Positions 56,901 through 64,000 of a stretch of 64,000 nt of DNA are shown here, in pieces. The DNA is from Paraspadella gotoi. Its lineage: Eukaryota; Chaetognatha. How positions within the stretch are numbered: position 1 is the stretch's first letter; the number at the start of each line of letters is the position of its first letter. Location: the NCBI GenBank assembly GCA_051294375.1, contig CM119263.1, positions 3,556,785-3,620,784 of the forward strand. Direction: 5' to 3'. The notes under the pieces were generated by a model. The model worked only from the letters and a program-made list of their open reading frames with translations. It was not told where the DNA came from and did not search any database. The position numbers were made by a program, and so were the translations under genes.

Positions 56901-58960
56901 AAAAATCAGCCTTCTAGCCTCTTCGATTTTTTAGAGCTGATTTTTTTATTTTTTTGTATTTTTTGCATTTTCTATGCAAAAACCATTATTCTTCAATGAG
57001 CATAGGTCGGACGAAATTTTTTTTCTCAAACAATTTTGTAAAAAATTTCAACTTTATAATTAGGCTTTTTTGGGAAATAAATAAATATAATTTTATATGA
57101 TGGGTACATCTAAAAGTTGCATTCCAAATTTTCTTTTTTTTCCCTTTCAAAATGTATTAAATAAAATAAAAATTATTTGTACGAGAACAATCGGCGTGCG
57201 AGGATGCCCATTGGTAAGCCCTTAGTTACCCCACTTCCCGACTCGAATTTTTAAATGAGGTTTTTTTTCCATCTATTTGGACATAACACTAAACTATTAG
57301 TACTATTTATTTTTTATTTTTTTCTATACAGTATCTATGAATAATATGAATAATTAAATTTTTACAAAAATTTTATCATCTTTCACCCTATAATCAGTCA
57401 TATCTAAAAAACAAAAAAAATTTTGCATTTGATATTTTGGAGTTCAACTATGAAACTATAACGTTTCAAAAAATAAAAGAAATATAATATTATTGAACAG
57501 TGAATTTTTTTTATTGCCACGCCGAACAGTAACGTTACGCTGATTTTTCATTGTGTCTTATTTTTATTTAAGCTTTTTGCCGAATAAAAAAAATATAACC
57601 ACCGTTTGGAACCACTGAACAAAAAGAATCTATTCACCCTTTTCATAAAGAGATGCAGCTGAATGTCCTCTCTTCTTTCTGTTCGCCTGAGCAAAGCGAT
57701 TAAGCGCTTCGTTTGAAAATCCTTTTCTTTTTGGTAAAAGACCTTGCGAGAAAAAAAAACAAAGAAAAAGCCTTAAAAAAAAGCAAAGAAAAAAAGCTAA
57801 AAAAAAAGTAAAGAAAGCGAGAAAAAGCCTTTTCCTTCCCTTGGATTCCGTGCGGGGCAAAAAAACTTTGCCGCCAGGCACGTCGGATTCCTCTTGTCTG
57901 CTCTCCTTGATTTCGTGGAGCGATTTTAAAGGCGTGGATGGAAGGCTCTGGGTGCAGTGGAGCATTTCGTTTGCTGCAGGAGCGCTTAGTTGGTGCGATA
58001 GCTGGAGTTGGTTTTACTGGTTCGAAAAGAAAGATGCGGCTAAAGGGGTGATGAGATATGAGCTACTCCGGCATCAAGACGCTTTGGGACCTGACAAACG
58101 TAAAAGCCTGGTTTCCAATTAGAGCTTAGGACTCGGCGAAGTGATATGGTGATGTGGAACGGCAGGTGAAGTGGAGTTATAAAGTGGAGCGAGGTGGAGC
58201 GGGATGGGAACTGCAGGCTGATTAAGAGTAAAAAGTGGAAAATCACAAATCGGCGTTTCGGAGGGAAGATGCAGACGAAAAACAAAGAAATTGAAAAGCG
58301 AACCAAAATTTACTTAGTATATTTTAATCGAGGTAGCCAAAATATAGTTAACCAAGCCCTAACAGCGTATATATTTTTTTATTGGAGCTGAGTTGCCTTT
58401 GGTGATAAAAATTATGGTTTTTTGAATCTACCGGGATTTACTCGCTATCACTAGTTTTTAAAACGATTTGAGAGAGCAGAAGCTGATGTAATGACAGCTT
58501 CGGAATCATTTATTTTCATATTGAAAAAAACAAACACCTCATTTAGCATAAAATTGTTGGTGGAAAAATCCAGGGATGTAATCACTGTCATATTCGTTAA
58601 TCAATGACGAAAACGTCATTTTGGGTGGGCACTTTAGCATCGTTACTATTCAACAAAGAGAGAGAAGACGAGAGAGAGAGAGACGAGAGAGAGAGAGAGA
58701 AGAGAGAGAGACGAGAGATGAGAGAGAAGAGTAGAGAGAGAGAGAGAGACGAGACGCAGAGAGGAATAAAAAGTCCAGGTTTTTTCATCCCTTGACAATG
58801 AGAAGCTTTCTTGACTTCGCTTTTANNNNNNNNNNNNNNNNNNNNNNNNNTTAAAAGTTCGCCGCTGCCGCCGCCAACGCCGCCGCCACCGCCAACGCCG
58901 CAGCCGTCGCCGCCGCGCCGCCCCCGTTGTCTCCCTCTCCGCCGCTTCCTCCGCCGCCTC
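53950..58960 (-). repeat. Third copy of the arm, with an extra insertion
   Basis: It restarts at AGCAGGACTTGACACGGTAG (also at 50708) and repeats arm 2 in the same orientation, but carries the 1.35-kb insertion at 56208-57557. It runs on through GA-rich sequence (58655-58755) into a GC-rich island that is the inverted partner of 42708-42890. Confidence 0.85.
56208..57557. mobile_element. 1.35-kb TIR insertion with TTAT target duplication
   Basis: The ends are perfect 15-bp inverted repeats (GACACAATGAAAAAT). TTAT flanks both sides (56204-56207 and 57558-57561). The empty site is visible in arm 2 (near 52898, ATCGTTATTTTATTTAAGC) and in arm 1. The interior is AT-rich without a transposase-length frame, so it is non-autonomous. 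The superfamily is not assigned. Confidence 0.85.
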
Positions 58961-59092
58961 TACCGACCGGATTTAATCAAATTTTCCCATCAACCGGATG
59001 TAATTGATTTCCTTCCTCCAACGCATAACGATTCCCCTCTTTCGCATTGAACTTTCAGTCTTGAGTTCAATCAATGTAGTTCTGGGGTCGGA

Positions 59093-59108
59093 CACGTGCG
59101 TGCACGTG
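59093..59108. promoter_or_regulatory. Paired E-boxes, 10 bp apart
   Basis: CACGTG at 59093-59098 and 59103-59108 form the near-palindrome ACACGTGCGTGCACGTGT, so both boxes lie on the same helix face. A possible non-coding exon end (AACTGG/GTGAGT, about 59310) follows downstream. The target gene is unknown. Confidence 0.45.
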
Positions 59109-59688
59109 TAGGTTGCACCCGAGGGTTTGTGTGTACACCCAAAGCCAGCGTGTATACCTAAAGGTTTGCGCGCAATTTTTGTAGGCGAAAGGTCGTTTTA
59201 AATTAGTTGAGTTTAAAGTTAAAAAAGACATTGGGAGTTTGCACGGCCGAGGTTCTGTGCATTGAAACTTGAACCTGAGCCGGAAGTTTGCGCGGGTTGA
59301 CGCAAAACTGGGTGAGTTCGACCGTGAAAGGTTAATCGTTAATGTTTCTTTAGAATTATTTCGACATTCGACATCTATGTTCTATTTCAAAATATTAAAA
59401 AAATATTCTAAATCAAAATCTCTTGAAAAACTTTTACAAAATTTGAAGAAAATTCTAAATCCTATTTAAGAATAAAAAATTTTACCTTTTCCTTTGAATA
59501 ATAAAAGGAAAAACTTTCCTTAAAAAAGAAAAAAATTGACGAATAAAACGAATGGAAAAAATAATAATAAAATTTTATTTTCTTTCTGAAAAAGAAAATT
59601 TGTTGATGGTTTTTCCACCTGAACTCGTCAACTCATACTTTCCCAAACACCATGAATATCCTATGGAAATGACGCCGTTCTCGTCATG

Positions 59689-60300
<612 letters not shown>

Positions 60301-60798
60301 AGACGCTCGGAAGGAAGCTCGATGAGGCGTGTCGACCGCCATAAAAACAAAAACAAGGTAAGGAACGACAATGACGACGACGAGGAGAAAACGGCGTCAT
60401 GGGGTCGATGGTCTGGGAATGGGATCTGGGTCTCGCAATCTCCACCGACATTCACGCCCAAGAGGAATCAAGCTCTTTATAACCAAGCATTCTTGTTTTT
60501 TGGAGGAATTTTTAATTGATTAAGCTTCTGTCGCCTTGTACTAAGAGAGAAAGAGATAGCAAACGAATATTAGGCAAAGATGATAATCTATACTATATAT
60601 CTAGTATTCAATAGCTGACAATTACTGCTAAGTAGAAATCTTCAACAATTCTCAATTAACACATTTGTAATATATCTATAAATCATCACTTCATTCAATT
60701 TTAATTTCATATCAACTTTAATTTTAAAACTCATCTTCGTCTTCCTTTTCTCTCTTCGCATCTCAATCCTTCATTTGGTCGCAGATGTTGCTGATGGA

Positions 60799-60802
<4 letters not shown>

Positions 60803-60875
<73 letters not shown>
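60803..60875. repeat. (CT)n microsatellite
   Basis: An uninterrupted CT run, followed by G-rich GGGGA repeats to about 60960. Confidence 0.95.
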
Positions 60876-60878
<3 letters not shown>

Positions 60879-61059
60879 TCGTCCCTGAGTTGAGAAAAGG
60901 GAGAAATGGGGATTAGTGGGGATAAGCGGGGACGACTGAGAACCGGTGGGGACAAGTGAAGGCGAGTGGGAACCGGTCTCGATACTAGACGGGTCTACTT
61001 CGTGGGAACAAGATGAGACGATTGGGGATTTGGTGACGAAAGGGAATTAAATGCTGTCA

Positions 61060-61410
61060 ATTCCATCCAAAACTTTCCATCCCCAAATTCCATCTCCAAA
61101 TTCCATCCCTAAAATCAATCCCCATCTTCCATCCCCTTATTCCATCCCTCCATTCCACATCTCGGTGTTATGATCCCCTCATCTTCGACCTTCACGATTG
61201 TGATGAGAATCGAGCGGAAAAGCGTCCCTTCGATTTTGTGAGAGAAGAGACGCGCTGGCGCCGGGGTGAGGACGAAGCAGGGGGGCGTGGAGGTTTGATG
61301 GCGTCTGTTGCAGATGGTGTTGAGGTTTGTTGGCGTCTATTGCAGATGGTGTTGAGGTTTGTTGGCGTCGATTGCAGATGACGTCGGGTTCTGATGGCGT
61401 CGTTGCATTC
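61060..61410. repeat. Two minisatellites: CCATCCCC-type and TTGGCGTC-type
   Basis: 61070-61160 repeats ATTCCATCCCC-like units. 61288-61400 repeats a unit of about 36 bases (GAGGTTTGTTGGCGTC then TTGCAGATGGTGTT) three times, a fourth diverging. Confidence 0.8.
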
Positions 61411-61719
61411 ATAGCGTAGTTAATCTTTGATGGCATTAAATGATTATTTTACATGGCATTCAAAACATTGGCGTTGTTGTTTGAATGCACTTACTGCAGT
61501 TGAATTGAACATTTTGCAGATGGTAGGGTTAATGTACTATGGACTGCTAATGGTGTCCCGGGTTTCTGGGTCCACAACATAATGGATTAGAAGAAAAATG
61601 TCACTGGCTTTTCGGAGCACAACGACAGACCGACTACGTGCGATGACGTTGACGCGGAACCACGTCGGCTCGTGACGATGTCAGTTTGTGATGTCGTTGC
61701 ATTTCCGGGTTCGTCTTAA

Positions 61720-61729
61720 AGAGAGAGAG

Positions 61730-61769
<40 letters not shown>

Positions 61770-62747
61770 AGGAGAGAGATGAGACGAGAGAGAGAGAGAG
61801 AGAGAACGATTCGAGATTTTGGATGTTAAAGGTTAAGTGTTTTTATGTCTGTTATTCGTCGAAGTTAACAATTTACAACTAAAGATATATCGCTGTATCT
61901 GTCATATACTGAATTATGTCAGATCTCGACCACAAAAACCACAACAACAACAACGACGAATATTAAAGCTGAAATGTCCCATGCGGAGGAAAAGGTCAGG
62001 GGATCAAGCCGGACGACCGCATCGAGTGAAAAATGGAATTCAAGATGCGATTCATGGGGATTAAGAACGCTTTCTGACGCGTGCGAACGCTGTGTTGAGA
62101 TCGGACGGACGTGTGGGGTCTTGGGTTGGGTCGCTCTTGCTTGGACCCCGATGAGACTAAATGGGATAGCATCAATGGGGTAGCTTTTCATTGGACTCGT
62201 AAAAGCTTTGGTGTGATAGGTCTTGCTTGGACCCATGATTGCTTGGATGAGGTTTAAATCTTGTTTTGTCTTGCGTTAGAAAGCCAAATTTGCTTGTTTT
62301 GGCCAATTCATTTTAGCTATTTGCTTGTTTTATTGTGGGCTGATTGATTCCGTAACTCAATAAAGATTTCGTCCGGGACTCAATTTAAGTACTAGTGCTT
62401 ACCCCCGCTGGGCATGAGTTCAAATAACTCCCTCCCTCCNNNNNNNNNNNNNNNNNNNNNNNNNTGGCAAAAATTGGCAAAACTGGCAAAAATGGCAAAA
62501 TGGCAAAATGGCAAAATGGCAAAAAAGGCCATAAATGGCAAAAATGGCAAAATGGCAAAATGACAAAAATGGAAATGAGAAATGAAAGATCTTGGAGGCG
62601 TAAACGTTGAATTGGCAGTTTAATGATAAAAAAATGGAAAAGGTTTTAATGCACTAAAGAGATTGAAAAAACGTGGGAGAGAGTAGAAGAGAGAGAGAAG
62701 AGAGGAGAAGAGAGAGAGAGCAGAGAGAGAGAGAGGAGAGAGAGAAG

Positions 62748-62788
<41 letters not shown>

Positions 62789-62822
62789 AAGAGAGAGAGA
62801 GAGAGAGAGAGGAGAGAAGAGA
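61720..62822. repeat. GA tracts and (TGGCAAAA)n minisatellite
   Basis: GA-rich tracts lie at 61720-61805 and 62675-62822. Between them 62465-62575 is a TGGCAAAA minisatellite of about 13 units, next to a 25-N gap. A TCTTGCTTGGACCC motif recurs at about 62125 and 62220. No gene supported. Confidence 0.8.
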
Positions 62823-62831
62823 CGCGCTCAC

Positions 62832-62984
62832 TTGCGATCGGTATGTTTAATGCCGAGTATGGAGCCAAAGCCTAGCAGACGGAAGAATGAAATGTCGAAG
62901 GGAAGAAGACCCAGACCGCGAGAGAAGTAGACGAGGTATGGCACGAGAGGCAGGAGAAGAGGAGAGGAGGCACGGTCAAGGACG
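62832..62984 (-). CDS. Internal exon of an unrecognised membrane protein
   Basis: An acceptor TTACCTCCTAG (about 62995-62985) and a strong donor GTGAGC (62831-62826) bound 153 nt that stay open as VLDRASSPLLLLPLVPYLVY, FSRGLGLLPFDISFFRLLGF and GSILGIKHTDRK. C-ending codons resemble the genuine exons. The first 20 residues and the FDISFFRLLGFGSILG part could be two membrane segments joined by a short loop. Neighbouring exons are not visible. It may belong to a transporter, but no family motif is present. Confidence 0.55.
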
Positions 62985-64000
62985 CTAGGAGGTAAGGCTA
63001 GTTGAGAACATGTTAGGGAATAGCAAGAGAGAGACAGAGAAGCGATGTGATTAGGTATACTACATCCTTGATATGTAGAAGGAGTCTCCCAGAATTATCC
63101 ATCACACGCGGGATATATGTGCTTCTTCCTCTAGAGTCAGAGGCTTCCGAAGCGGGACCTATAGGTGTTATTAGCTTGTTTTTTTATACGGACTCGCAAA
63201 TCTATCCGCAATGTATTGGGGTCTCGTGTGGTTTCTGTGACGGAGAGTACCACTCAGGCCGCGAAACCTGTAACTTTAACCGAGGGACACAAAATAAAAC
63301 ACGACAACATATTTGTAAACAGTCTTTAGACAAATACTCAGAGACGGGTGAGAAACAGAGACTACCATGTGAGAGGATTTACTATTTGTTTACTGTCACT
63401 CTATTTTCTTCTATTACTATTTATTAACCACGTACCAATGGTGTGTAGGGAGCGGAGAGGGAAACAGTCTGACGTACGAGGAAAAGAGACCACTGCGACA
63501 AATGCTGGGAGAGTGGACATGACAGATCCGAGCGAGGCAGTATGGTACAGTCACTTCCCCGCCGACATTCTCTAATCACGCTTAAAGTCCATATTCAAGT
63601 GAGTGCACGACGAAGTCTCAAAATGTGTCAGTTTAATATGGTCTTATTAACACGATACTGTTTGCACAGAATTTTGTACGTACGTTCTACCTAAGCGAGA
63701 AAAATCTTTTATTTGAGTCATATAGCAATTATTCTGAGAGAGAGACATTCTATATGATACAGCATCGCGCCCGACACACATTATATAGTATGCACAGGCA
63801 TATATATCTATCCCTTATAAATATAGAATCGAGCTCTCGCTTCCCGAAGAGCCCATTTAGTCGCACAGATTTGGCGTGGTCTACTTCGAGAGCAGCCCTC
63901 TCATAAGACAAAATCTAGAGTCTCAACTCATACAACCCACGTATTGGAGACAATCTTCACGCACTTGAGAGCAATCACCAGCGGGACAAGTGGCTCTCAA
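62985..64000. other. End segment of different composition, no gene supported
   Basis: Base use is even and homopolymers are short, unlike the rest of the window. A 126-codon frame (63047-63427, plus) exists but has no splice context, biased codons or recognisable motif. Confidence 0.5.

Noticed and set aside
63047-63427. 126-codon plus-strand frame as a small gene
   Set aside because: No splice or promoter context, no motif, and the segment's even composition makes a chance frame of this size possible.

Overview
The window looks like nuclear DNA of an invertebrate animal, most likely an arthropod or arthropod-like ecdysozoan. Introns are numerous and AT-rich, with GT-AG boundaries. Microsatellites are very abundant: (GA)n/(CT)n, (AAAT)n, (ATTG)n and GAC/GTC triplets. 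tRNA-derived SINEs and short TIR elements are interspersed. Coding exons prefer C-ending codons, so they stand out from flanking sequence even without an ATG. Nothing here looks prokaryotic, and I see no CRISPR array, operon or rRNA.

Layout, left to right. 0.2-3.4 kb (minus strand): a 4-exon glycine-rich-domain (GRDP/DUF1399-like) protein with an N-myristoylation-type start. 4.0-4.25 kb (plus): an orphan C-terminal exon. 4.3-5.8 kb: a TIR element and two SINE copies. 5.8-7.0 kb: membrane-protein exons on the minus strand facing an Asp-rich exon on the plus strand. 7.8-8.05 kb: a second SINE family. 9.4-15.1 kb (plus): a complete 12-exon type II (vertebrate-like) cryptochrome of 620 aa, with a CACGTG E-box and a CCAAT box upstream. 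15.5-20.3 kb (plus): an unrecognised multi-exon gene with a Ser/Arg-rich N-terminus and an Asp-rich, charged coiled-coil C-terminus. 21.5-27.5 kb (minus): a Kv-channel-interacting protein (KChIP-like) EF-hand gene.

From about 27.5 kb on, much of the window repeats itself. A 7.2-kb block (20.7-28.0 kb) recurs at 28.0-35.2 kb with dense 1-2-base indels. A 2.1-kb block recurs in tandem at 37.3-41.5 kb. The 42.7-47.3 kb segment recurs inverted at 50.05-53.9 kb and again at 53.95-58.96 kb. Together with nine N gaps, this pattern suggests unpolished long-read assembly with uncollapsed haplotypes and fold-back joins. Comparing the copies is still informative: two insertions are present in one copy and absent in another, one of them with a clean 4-bp target duplication. 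The right end (59-64 kb) holds minisatellites, a paired E-box, one convincing membrane-protein exon (62.83-62.98 kb, minus) and a last kilobase of different composition.

The most interesting biological pattern is at exon ends. In two unrelated genes, the GRDP gene and the cryptochrome, the 3' end of one exon with its 5' splice site has been tandemly copied into the following intron. The copies are embedded in low-complexity sequence, leaving decoy splice donors.
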